This document shows, one piece after another, positions 46,840-58,161 of a stretch of 64,000 nucleotides of DNA. Numbering within the stretch: position 1 is the stretch's first letter; each line of letters begins with the position of its first letter. Position numbers and translations under genes: made by a program. Origin of the DNA: Agelaius tricolor (lineage: Eukaryota; Chordata; Aves; Passeriformes; Icteridae); assembly GCA_023055355.1 (NCBI GenBank), contig JALJCS010000001.1, forward strand, positions 71,775,381-71,839,380. Direction: 5' to 3'. The notes below the pieces were generated by a model. The model ran no database searches. It worked only from the letters and a program-made list of their open reading frames with translations, and had not been told where the DNA came from.

Positions 46840-47562
46840 GGAAAAAATCTGAATATAATTAATATAATAAAACAAAAGCTAAATGCCACAAAAATTAAAA
46901 TACTATGAAATTTCAAACATTTTCATAACAACCATGGTCTGGAGCCCCCTGGGGCATGCTTGCTGTAAAACAAATACCCACATGTATATGTACAATATTT
47001 ATTTTTATAGAAGGTGTCCATTTACAGTTTTATGGCATACAGCAAACATCCCATTTCCAAAGGAAAATTCAAAATGAGTAAGAGACTGGCAGGTGAGTCA
47101 ATCCCTGCGCACAGTCCCCAGCTATCTCTCTCATCTCTCTTGCTGTTGTACAATTGGATTTGCAGCTCCCAGCAGCTCCAGATCCCACTGGGAATGTGCA
47201 GACCCCAATCTGCAAGTCCCATTCAGTGCTTCAAATATAGCAGCTTATAACTGTGATCATCTGCATTTAATATTGGGAACACACTCACTAAGGACATGAC
47301 CTGGTTTTTGTCAGGAGTGAAAGGGGGCCATCAAAACTACTTCTCAGCTGATGCTCCTTCTGCCTCTGTAACTCCACTGAGGTCACGAGAAGTTGGACAG
47401 GATCGTAGAGCTGAGCTACCTAAATGGCATGTTGCTAAAAATATATTTATTCAGAATGGCTAATTAAGGTGAATGACTACCAGTCATTAGCACTGAAGTG
47501 GTGTTAATTTGATCAGACTTCTGGCCTAGATAGACTTGCAAGGCGTTACGCTCCTAATGCAA

Positions 47563-47595
47563 TTTCTCTAACGAGAAAGCATTTCAGATGAAATG
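47563..47595. repeat. Two back-to-back short hairpins
   Basis: TTTCTC-TAAC-GAGAAA (47563-47578) and CATTTC-AGAT-GAAATG (47580-47595) are perfect six-base stems with four-base loops, one base apart. They lie in the best conserved-element candidate of the window. Function is unknown. Confidence 0.65.
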
Positions 47596-48851
47596 TTACC
47601 CATCAGTGTCTTTCTTTGTATAAATATTAAGTAGACATTTGCCTTTTAATGCTGATGTAATTTTTAGGGAGCAGGGAAGCAGTGAAGATGTGTCATCTGC
47701 ATTGCCTTGGGATATGGGGAGAATGTGAGAAAATAAACTTGCAATTCTTGCTCCAGTTTCATTATTTAAATACTTTGCAACGTTTTCACAGTAGAAAGTC
47801 AGACTTGAAAAGTGCTTATGAAACCTGCCTTTTCTTTAAACACACCATTACATACTTCTTGTTCTTAACTCCAAACTCTCTTCAATCAATATTTCAATGC
47901 TTAAACATAGTTAACATGGCAACATAAGTTTTAGATTAGGAGAAATGTCTTCTGCTGTGCTCCTTTTGCCATAAGCTGGGGGGAATAGGAGGAGCATACT
48001 GTTTACTAATTAATTAGAGCTCACAATGATCTGTGCTGGAATGATGCTCAAGAAAAAAGTACCCACTTAGTTGGACTATGGTTCCTTTAGCACAAAAAAT
48101 CTTGCTGAATGACTCCTGAACTATAAGGTTTAGCCACCATCAGAAATCTAGACAAGAGAAAGACACAGTCTTTCTCTTCCATCTTATCTCCTCCACATGA
48201 CGCAGACCTCACTCATCCTCCTACCTCACCTCTCCAAAATGTTCCCTCCACTGCCTTTCCTTGTAGCTATTGTTAAATTCCAAGTCACTTTATCTATAGA
48301 AGAAATTAAGAAACAAGATCACTTGACATCACTGGTGCAGCAAAATTAAATTTCCCCTGTCATCACAGGATACTTTATGCTGGATCTGTCATTTCCTGAA
48401 GTATACTTAGACTTATGGAAATCTCTTGTAAAGCTACACAGGGGGGAACCAGCCTCCATGAACAGGAAAAACAAGTTCTAACAATGACAACTGAGACTTG
48501 CAATTCCAAATTTCTTAGATACATTAAAAAAAAAAAATCTCTGTAAGAAAAATGCTACATTCACTGGTATCTAACATCTTCTCTGTGTGTTTATAAACAT
48601 ACTTTTGAACAATAAAATTGTGTGGCAATGAAAATTCAGTAGTTTTGAGTAGAATATGATGGAGGACTCTGCAGAAGTAAAGGATCAGAATCTTGTCCAT
48701 GGGGAATAAACTGATTTTATGTTTTATTCCAATTTATCTTATGGTGTTGAGTATGGAATGAAAATTCTGCAGATGGAGAGTACATGCTTGGCTCTTGGAA
48801 TGAGAAAAGTAGTGACCAAGGGAGCCATTGCTTTGCCATTGTTTTCTCTTT

Positions 48852-48881
48852 AAAAAAAAACAAAACAAAACAAAACAAAAA
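48852..48881. repeat. CAAAA pentamer repeat
   Basis: A run then four CAAAA units, followed by a wider A/C-rich stretch with CCCCC and CCCCCC runs to about 48937. It resembles the complement of the T/G tract at 59715-59880. The frames crossing it on the minus strand (phenylalanine-rich) are artefacts. Confidence 0.9.
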
Positions 48882-49207
48882 TCCCCCAACCAAATGAAAA
48901 AAGCTGCCTCCTCCCCCCAAATACAACCAAAACCCACCCTCATCTTCTCAAAATATTATTTTTATATCATTCTAAAATATCCCCTTTTTAACTAACTAAA
49001 TATTTTTAAACACTTTTTTTCCAGTTTGAGTCAATGTCATAACAAAAAGTATTTCACTTCTTTATGAGTAAAAATAGTTGTCAGTAATTAAGAACCTTAA
49101 CAAGCTGAAGTCATAACAATTAGAGTGTTTAATACTCCATTGGGCCAACATTTGAGTAAAGTCAGTGCCCTGTACAGATGGGAAAGAATGAAGTTCAGAT
49201 ATATTAG

Positions 49208-49220
49208 ATATATATATATA
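49208..49220. repeat. TA dinucleotide repeat
   Basis: Six TA units within an AT-rich context. A short microsatellite. Confidence 0.8.
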
Positions 49221-51974
49221 GACACACAATTGCACAATTGGAGCTTTAGTACTGCCACCTCCATAACCCAGGTTTGGATTGTTTTTAAATTGATTTATGT
49301 TATTTAACCCTAAAATGCAGATAAGCCCATGGCAAATGGCCTGTGAGTCAAGGTAAACTGGAAGACAAAAACATTGGGAGGAAGAGGAGGGTTCTGGAGT
49401 CATCATACATGACTGTAACTGTGATTTATTCTGGCTGTCAACAGTATCTTGTTAAAGAAATAACTTTATTCCCCCTCTTTCAAAAAAGCATTGCAGAAGA
49501 CAGCTCAAGAGAATGGATTAATGGTTGCACCCTTGTGTTCTGGAATATTAAATGCAGGGAATGCTCTTTTCATCATTGAAGCTTTATATGTCATTAAAAT
49601 TTCTAAATAGATTTATATAAAAGCTTCACCAGGATTTATAAGGCCAAGTTTTGAAAAAATGATGGTCAATAGGATCATAAAAGATGATAGTTCTCCCAAA
49701 ATTAAAAAGTTGGCATCACAATAAATAAAGAAGTACATTATAAACTAGTAAAAATTTCACATGCACCAATGCTCCCAACCACTTTACTACCCTTTTAGAG
49801 GACAGAAAAGCAAGGACTTAAACATTCAAGTTGCTTTAATCAAATGAAATTGAAGTCCCTTCAGCAAGTTTCTGCAGCCTCTGAAGGTTTATGTCCTTTT
49901 CTAAAAAACGAGATTTTGTATAAATATCATAAGACTGATCTAATAAAGACATTATAGAATCTAATGGGTTATATTAAACAGGGATGGCCTGGTTTAAGTA
50001 GCCAAACACTTAGTAATATTTCTTAGTGAAATACCATATTCTAAATGTTTTACAGTGAGTTTTTTTCATATTTCTTAAAAGAATTTCCATGAGATGGAAA
50101 TTCTCCTTGCCTATGGACAAAACAAAGTACCATCTTCCACACAAGCTATTAATTAGCAATTCTATTGAAACAAATTAATCTAAATTAAAATCTTTTAAAG
50201 AACAGAACTCAGCTAACTCTATAGACATTAATTAGATACATATCAAATGAAACTGGATGTTATCTAAGGAAAAGTGAACAACAAAGTTGCTTTAATAAGT
50301 TAATCCAAGTGAAATCAGGTCTAATAACTTCAGTTTTCAGGACAGAGACACAATGTGTATTTCATATAAATAGCAGGAGCAGTCTAATCTATGCTCTAAA
50401 TTATATCCATCCAACATATTGATTGTAAATTGATTAGCCAGAAAGCAGAATTCAGCACTTTATAATGCAAAAAGGAGTCAGTATATAAATACCTTTTCTA
50501 GGTATATCATTGCCTATCTAAGTATCTCTGGATGCAGCTAAGTTTTCACCAAATGATACTTTGAACCTATCGCCATCACCCATCCTTCTCCCCTCTATTT
50601 CTTTGTTACCTTCTATATAATGAGGCACACTGGAATTGAAAATAAATGTACAAAAAATGTTTTCATTTTAAAACATGATTGTGAGACTGTATTGAAGTTT
50701 TTGAGGGAAGCCAGGGGTGGCTCTACCCAAGAGAACATAAAAAGTCCAATGGAAAAAAATAAAACTGCTCATTGTTCTTTGCAGATTTTCTGGGTTCTTC
50801 CTAAAGGTGGAAAACCCCTCCAGCTTTTTTAACATTTTAGATTTAAATAATTTATTACATTCCACAGGAAAAAAAAAAAATGTGCAGATGAATTTGACAT
50901 AGTACAAGGGTGCTAAGGATAAGGATGTCAGTTATTCCAGGATCTGTTTTTCTACTGCATAATCTTCAGATGCACTTAAGAGAGAGAAAAGTACACTTGG
51001 AGAAGAAAAGGGGCACAATAGAATATTTTCTTTTTAACCAAAGCTCAAACCTCACCTTGACCTCATCTCCCAGACTTTTCATGGTGCCTTTGTGAGTGGT
51101 GCCTTGTTCAAGCCCATGGCTGTCTCTACAATTAGAGATTTCCATTCTCCTGTGACAGGTCTGATCACAGAGAGCCTGAATGCACTGCTGTCCTCTCCCA
51201 GGGTGGGGGAAATGGGAGCCTGTGTCCTTGTTCCAGAACAGGTATATTTTGCTTTTTTGAACTTCAAAACAAACCGGCATCTCTCTCTTAGCCCAGTCAG
51301 AGCTAACTGCACATGGTCCTTCTGATGTCCACAGTGTGATATTTATTCTTGAGAACTTCCAGATACCATGGAGACCCTGTGTCAGAGAAGCAGGGTTTAA
51401 AAACTTTGTTAAGATCCCTCTTTAGTCCTTCAAATATGTTTCCTCCCTCTCGTTAAGGGCTGAGGTACACCATGCTTTGGAACAAGGTGCAGAGGTGCCA
51501 AAGCTGTTAAAGAGCATTCAGCCAGTACACAGCATTTCCATCTGCAGAGCTGCTCAGGTTTCTGCACACCCATGGGGCAGGGCTGCCCTAATTACCTCAG
51601 TGATAAAGAGCAGGATGTTCAGATGTGATACTCCAGTCCCTGCAGGACACAGCAGCTGGTTGAAATCAGTCTGTTGAACCCCTGGTTGTACTCACTGGTG
51701 CTGCAGGATCCTGGTGGAGATGGGGTTTAGTGGGGCCACAGGCCTTGAGGCACAGGCTGATGCTCTTTTCCAGCCAAGACATGACATGGCTGCTGTTAAA
51801 AAATAATGTCTAGAATGTGGAAGAGAGAGTAAAGGACAAAATAATGCATTTTATGTCAGTCCCTCAGCTTAGAACTCTCAGAAAAATAGATGTCACCAAC
51901 TGGAAGAAAAACTCACCAGGAACCTTGTAGCAGTTTCACATCCCATTTCTTCAGTTGATGGGCCTTGTAAATAT

Positions 51975-52103
51975 AGAAACATTGAAACACAGAAACATAG
52001 AATATCCTGAGTTGGAAGGGACCCATTAGGATAATCAAATTCCAGCTCCTGTCTCTTCACAGCCCCAAGAGTCCCCACATGTGCCTGAGAGTGTCATCTT
52101 GAA
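51975..52103 (-). mobile_element. CR1 LINE 3' fragment, antisense
   Basis: The plus strand has AGAAACATTGAAACACAGAA terminal units, ATATCCTGAGTTGGAAGGGA, CCCATTAGGATAATCAAATT, a CCCCAAGAGTCCCCACATGT block and GTGCCTGAGAGTGTCATC. It is the reverse complement of the 'CCTTGTGGGTCCC' CR1 subfamily, the same one as the copy at 35250. Truncated to about 130 bases. Confidence 0.92.
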
Positions 52104-55100
52104 TTCTAGCAGGCTTGGTACTTCTGCTTTAAGAGGCAACCTAAAACACAGGAGTGGAAAATGTGATCTCAGAGGAAAGAAAGGGAAGAAGGGAGTGTGT
52201 GGATGTGGAATTAGGAGCTTGCTCTGGGATTTCACAAGTTTTCAGATTCAAGAGTTTACCAGGCACTAAAGTATTGGCATGGGCACAAGCAATTAGTAGC
52301 AGTGTTGGAAAATCACTGATTAGATGTTGCAAAATGCTCAGCTGTGAGGGAGTCTGCAAACAGAACAAGGCCATGGGGAGGGAAAAGCAGTGACTCAAAT
52401 AAGAGCAGTTTTGCAGAAGGGGCAGGAAAAAGCACAGATGCTCCTTTGCCTCCTTCCGCAGCTAACATTGCTGTGGATGGAGCAGGCTTCTAGATGAAAA
52501 AGTTTTCAGGGAAAGATCTCCTGCAAAAGCAAGCAAATAAATGCTTTCAGCACAAAAAGAAGAGCCCAGCAGCAACTAACCCAGCTTGTCACTTCCTTTA
52601 TTGCAGCTTGGAAGCCAGTCGGTCCCCTTGTGGGACTGAGGCTAGTGCACTGACAAAAATACACTGTTTTCTTGCCAAATGGACACATTTGGGGAATCTG
52701 TTATTTCATCATGATGAGACATTTAATTTGCCTTGCCATCTAATAGATAAAATGAAAAAAAAAGGGGGCTCTAAAGCACAGCACTGATGTTCCAAGCTTC
52801 CGAGCTCGTCTCCCTCAGATAACACATTTCCTGCATTAACGAGATGGAGGCACTCATGTGTGGTGCAATAAAGACAAAACCAAGTGTTCTTTCACAATGT
52901 TCTGTAAAATCCTCCAGAAGAATCTGTGGCTGCAGCTTTTATGCCTTGATTAAGAATTATATCTGAGAAAGAAATAGAAAAAGCAGAATTCAATATGGGC
53001 AGGCTCATTTTGAAGTCCGAAGAAGTTTCTAAGCATTATAACACTTCTAGGGCATAATTAGGCAGAGGGCAACATTAACAGAGGGTGGAAAGACTTAGGC
53101 CTACTAAAGTCTTTAAGAGTTTTCTTCAAAGGTTATTTTTTCTTTCTCTGGGCTTGATGGAATGCAGATTTGACTTTAACTTCAAGTGCTGTATTTGTCC
53201 ACGGTTTTACCAATGAGATTTTTCATCCTATTTTTCACCCCAGCATGAAGCTTTTGTTACTAGTTAGATGAAAACATGTACTTAATCAGGAGTTCTGCAA
53301 CAGCATGCATGCCTTGTATTGAAAATATGAATCAGGCCATCTTGCCTTTTGTTACAAAACCTTGTTGCATCTTTTCTTCCTCATTATCTCTCAGAAGTGA
53401 AAACAAGGAGCCAAAATTCACAGTCCAGAGTGTCTCCCATGTGGGACTCAGGCAGATACTACCCTTGATGTGTTATGCAAACAAAGTGAAGATGTCACTG
53501 CCCTCATGCTTGGTTCAGCATGTACAACCTGTGAGTCTCCCAGATGCTTCTCAGCTTTCATTTTAATAACTTCTTAGTACAGCTGTTCCTTGTATTTCTT
53601 TCTATTCCTCTTAATGATTTTTCTTTTCCTCTGGAAAGGAAAATGGTTCACAAAAAGTTACCACAGGTAAGACAATTTAGTCTGGAATTCTACAAGCCAG
53701 CTGTGCAAATTGGAGTAAGTCAACACTTAGGTCTTTTCTTATCGTTAAATGGAAGAAAAAGAAAAAGTACTTTTAGGAAACCTCTCCTGACTTGTTTTGC
53801 TTTAGAATAGGAAGGGTATTGCTCTAAAAATGTCTTAATACAGAGGCAGCCAGGGTGACAGCACTTGTCAAAAATGTGGGTGTCTACATCCAGTGAGATG
53901 AAACATGCAAAATTCCCAGAAAACATTTCCAGACTATGTTCTCTTCTTCACCAGTTTCAACAAGATGAAAAAGTGTGCACTAGGTCCACAGAAATGCAGC
54001 TGGAATTCTGCAGAGACAAAACCTGAAGCTTTTACCATCCTTCTTTTTCCACCTGTAAACTTACTAAAAAGCTTCATTTTATGTGACATCCTGCAGAAGA
54101 ACTGTTCCTCAAAAACCAAACATGTAATTAATCAAATACAGAGATAAATCATCATTGAGAGGAAGGAAAGTATGAGGTGATTTAGGCAAGGAAACAGATA
54201 CTTGTTCTCAGTGGATGTTTGATGAGCCAGTGTAAGTCAATGAGGCAGAGAAGGAGGAAGGGTGTTCCAAAAGACTGGAGCCTCAGAAGAGAAATTCCTG
54301 ACAGGAACAGTTTTAGACATGTGTTGAGGCACATGGAGAGGCTGGGTAAGAGAAGTGGAGGAGGGCAGCAAAGAAGGTCTTTAAAGAGCCATGAATACAG
54401 GCACTGGAAAGACATGCAAAAAACTTGAGTACCCACCTGAAAAATAAAGGATTTGTTTGTTAAGATGCAGCTACTCCTGTAAAAAACTATAGCTTTTTAT
54501 TTTTGCAATTTTTTCCTCCAGTCAGCTTGTAATGCTCACAGCCTGGTTCTCTTTCCATTAATGTTCTTCTAGTAAACATGCTCTGGTGCACACTAAAGCA
54601 CCTATCAATTTCTCACACTACAGCAGCCCCTCTATTTCCTTTAACAATGAGATTAAACTGTTTATGGAAGCTGCTGACCTTGGCTGGTCACTAATGGGAC
54701 ATTGGTTCATTAGCCTGTGTTTTTATCCCTGCTAAATCATCAGTTAGAGCTACTCAGATGGGAATGCTCCAAGCTCTTTATAGGATTCTATTTAACAGGT
54801 GACACAACACTAAAGCATGTGAATAAAAGTTTCAAAGTTTACAAAGATGCAAAGATAAAAAATATTAGAGAAAAGATCTATTTTTCTCATTTCATTGGTA
54901 CAAACAATGAGGTTTGCAATTTTTTTTCTCATAGAGACACATCTACTGGAGAAAATGCGCAGCTGAGGTGGAAATAAACCTTCACAAAACTAGTTATGAC
55001 TTTAAAAAAAGTATTTGTACCACAAGCAATTAGTTCTGCTGAGATTTATTTAAATTGCAAATGCAGGAAGGAAATAATTTCACTTCTGCCCTATTCATCA

Positions 55101-55553
55101 GAAACTCCACCCTATCCCAAATCTATCAGCATCAGATCCAATCACAAAATATGCAAAACAATGTCATCAGAGCAAATTTTAATTAGGAGATCATACCCAA
55201 AGGGCTTGGCATTTTTTTTCTAATTGAGAGTGTTTGTCCCTTTCAAATTACCATTTGAAAAGGTGTCACATGGAGTAAAGCCTTGGTCCTTTCCATCAAT
55301 TTTAAAATCCTTTAAGTCTGGGATATTACAGAAGGAAGAGATATGATACCTGTGTGAAATTATGGACTTTCAGGCTGCTTGTTGAAAACAGGTAGATTTC
55401 TGCTAGATGAGAGGTTTATCTATACAGCACATGCAGTTAAAGTCAAATCTGCATTCCATCAAGCCCAGTGAAAGAAAAAAAATAACCTTCAAAGAAAAGC
55501 CTTAAAGACTTTGGTAGGCCTTAGTCTTTCCACCCTCTGTTTAATTATGTTGT

Positions 55554-55679
55554 GGAGGGAGGGAGGAAGGGAAGTAGGGAAGGAAGTAGGGAAGGGAGGG
55601 AGGGAGGGAGGGAGGGAGGAAGGAAGGAAGGAAGGAAGGAAGGAAGGAAGGAAGGAAGGAAGGAAGGAAGGAAGGAAGG
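55554..55679. repeat. GGAA/GGGA purine microsatellite, about 126 bp
   Basis: About six GGGA units followed by about fifteen GGAA units, preceded by degenerate GGGAAGTA units. All bases are purines except two T. The frames on both strands (KEGR-like on plus, LPSF-like on minus) are repeat artefacts. Confidence 0.96.
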
Positions 55680-56636
55680 CCAAATTATATCACTAAAGTT
55701 AAAAAATAGTATCAATGAAGTTTAGAAGTTTTTGTACCAACTGGTGCTCCCTTTGTTCAGGTTACCATGACAGAAATCTAAAATCCCCAGCACAGGTAGG
55801 GCAAGGCTCAGATGCTGCCCAGAAAATATTGGCAGCAGATTCTTCCATGCTCAAAAGCATTTTGACAAGGCAAACTAACTTAGTTACAATCAGCATTTGA
55901 ATAGAGATTGAAGACTGCTTAGCAGCTGCTAGTGGTCTTCTCCTTTATTTCCCTTGATGGAAAGAGTCAAAAGATCAGTAGTTCTAGATGAGAAAAGATT
56001 CATGTGAGATATTATGAGCTGCAGGAAGTAATTGCCATCTGTCCTGGTAGGTGATCACACATTCAGTATCCAGCACTGGCAGAAATAGCATCCCCCACCC
56101 ATTGCAGCTCCCACGCTTTCCTTTTCCGATGAACCAGGAGGGAGGGATGCCTAACATTGCTGAAGTGACCAAAGCTGCTGAAAGCAGATGGTCTTTTTAT
56201 TTTCATCCTGTCCCTGCATAGTGCAGGGCAGCAAACCTCCTGCAACTGCCAGAAACATCTCTTGGAACCATCAGAGGACAGAAGGGCAGGAGGGATAAAT
56301 AGGGAAGAGCCATGGAGAAGAGCAGTACAGGGAAGTGAAGGGTAGCCAGGTCCATCTCTGGGAAATTCACAGAGAGAAGAACTGATGAACTTAACCTTGG
56401 AAAGGAATGCTACATCATGATTTGTGGTCTGTCACTGAAGGAAAAGTGGTTTTTTTTTCCTTTTTCCCAAAATTGCTAGAGAAAAAACTAGAGATCAAAA
56501 GAGCAGCTTATCACTGGTAAAAACCAAGACTGCTTGGGAGAAGCAGTATCATGATCCAGTTCACTCTAAAAAATAAGAATCACTTTTATTTATTATTTGA
56601 AATAATACAAGGGACTTTGTTTTTGTGTGGCTTCTC

Positions 56637-56654
56637 TGTTTGTTTGTTTGTTTT
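56637..56654. repeat. TTTG tetranucleotide repeat
   Basis: Four TGTT-type units in tandem. A short microsatellite. Confidence 0.85.
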
Positions 56655-57295
56655 AACTTGATTGATGCTCTGTGGAACTCAATTTTCAAATATTTCCTGA
56701 TGTCAGAAGACTACATTTTATCTCAGAATGAAAGTTGTTATTTTACAGCAGGACTTCAGGAAAACAAAAGGGGAACAGTAAATATTAGGAAGTTTGTCAT
56801 AAAATCACAAAAGCTGATAACAATGGCAAACTAGGAGAGTGTTTCCATGCAGTGACAGTGTTCCAAGTGCTGGTATACTGGCTCTAAATAGACACCAGAT
56901 TACCTGCAGCAGAGTGAAGAGGTGTTCAAAGTGGTCTCAACCTTTAGGTCTGCAGATGATGCAGCAGAGTGTGTCCTGGCCAGAGCAGATCCCTGTGTGT
57001 CGGGGCTGGACCTCTGCTCTCCATGCAGAATTACCCTGCTGGCAGCACGAGCTGGCTCTGTCAGCCTGTGAGAACTCTGCTGCCCATCCTTCTGGTCCTG
57101 CACAGTGCCAAAATTCCCCTGGCTCAGCACAGATTTCTCTGCTGCAGCCACCGCAGCCCCCCTTTGCAAGCAGAGATCTGAGCGATGCTCTCAGCCATGC
57201 AGCTCCTTCTAAGGCAGGTCAGACTGAGCATTCCCAAAGGGAATGCTGCTTAGTGCCTGGAAAGAGGGTTCCAGGGCAGCTCACTGAATCAGGTA

Positions 57296-57512
57296 ATCAC
57301 AGAATGGGAGGGTTTGGAAGGGACTTTAAAGACAAACTCTTTCCAGAGATGGGCAGGAACACTTTCCACTAGCTGAGGTCACTCCAAGCCCTATCCAACC
57401 TGGCCTTGGACAGGGATGGGGCAGCCACAGCTTCTCTGGACCACGTGTGTCAGCCCCCCTCTACTCCCATAGTAAAGAACATCCTCCTAATACCCAATCT
57501 AAGTCTCAAGTA
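57296..57512 (-). mobile_element. CR1 LINE 3' fragment, antisense (about 215 bp)
   Basis: The plus strand shows ATCACAGAATGGGAGGGTTT, GGAAGGGACTTTAAAGACAA, CACTTTCCACTAGCTGAGGT, a CCCTATCCAACCTGGCCTTG block, GGGATGGGGCAGCCACAGCT and TCCTCCTAATACCCAATCTA. This is the reverse complement of the common CR1 3' end, ending about 120 bases before the LTR. Confidence 0.93.
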
Positions 57513-58055
57513 TAAGCAGCTCTGTGGTAGTCATCCAACATCAGATGAAAGAAATCCACCTTTTGGGGAAGAATGAATCCATGGGAAGCAGTGGACACTA
57601 TCCAAAGATTGTGAACACAATCTAAGAAGTGTTGGAACCCAGGACATTCCTCTGGCTGCCCTGGAGGACTCAAGACCCTGGCAGGGGGCTCAGAGACCTT
57701 GGCACAGAGTCAAAGACACCTGTGCCTTTGATTTTAACCCATGGAAACAATTACCAACTCTGTGTGAAGATTTACAAGCCGCAAGAGTTTGAGTAGAATG
57801 ATAGTTAACTTGTCACAGGGTGAAAAAGTAGAATTTTGTAGAAATGAGTGAAAAATGAGTGAGAGTGAAAAAGTAGAATGGGGGTTCAAGAGGCAAGATG
57901 GAGGGATCTGCGTGTGTCCTGTCCCTCTTCTTCTTGTCCTCCATCTTCTGCTGTGATGGTGACACTTTTGGATTGGTTTAGAGTAGAGACAGACTGTCTA
58001 ACATAGGTGATAGTTATTGGAAAATTATTGGAAATAAAGTACACGTAATTCTTAG

Positions 58056-58064
58056 TATAAAAAG
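58056..58064 (+). promoter_or_regulatory. LTR TATA box
   Basis: TATAAAAAG lies 100 bases before the LTR's AATAAA, the expected U3 promoter arrangement. The motif is perfect; activity is not shown. Confidence 0.5.
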
Positions 58065-58155
58065 TTAACACCACCCCAAGGGCGGGCATTGTGCCTCAAC
58101 CTGACCGGCTGGACAGATCTCAGCAGTCAGAAAAAGAATGTATTAGATAACAGAG

Positions 58156-58161
58156 AATAAA
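58156..58161 (+). terminator. LTR polyadenylation signal
   Basis: AATAAA in the presumed R region, about 130 bases before the LTR 3' end. Cleavage would be expected shortly downstream. Confidence 0.5.

Larger units (their letters stand above)
46840..51974. other. 5.1 kb without recognisable interspersed repeats or genes
   Basis: Unique AT-rich sequence. Two blocks (about 47400-47660 and 50140-50480) have dense TAATTA cores and the look of conserved non-coding elements. An A/C-only tract is at 48852-48881 and a TA repeat at 49208-49220. The longest frames (114 and 104 codons, minus strand) show no family signature. Confidence 0.5.
52104..57295. other. 5.2 kb of unique non-coding DNA with a large microsatellite
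   Basis: No gene recognised. It contains the GGAA/GGGA repeat at 55554-55679 and a TTTG repeat (56637-56654). A GC-richer segment at about 56.9-57.25 kb carries the longest frame of the window (177 codons, 56839-57372). That frame ends inside the next CR1 and has no family signature, so I do not call it a gene. Confidence 0.5.

Noticed and set aside
54180..54440. Arginine-rich 69-codon frame at 54219-54428 that looked like a conserved basic protein
   Set aside because: No domain pattern, overlapped by an 84-codon frame on the other strand; purine-rich sequence alone explains the basic residues.
55489..55696. Frames through the GGAA repeat
   Set aside because: Repetitive KEGR and LPSF peptides are microsatellite translations.
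56839..57372. 177-codon plus-strand frame, the longest of the window
   Set aside because: No recognisable domain. Its last part (from about 57296) is translated antisense CR1, and overlapping frames exist on both strands, as expected in a GC-richer patch with few stops.
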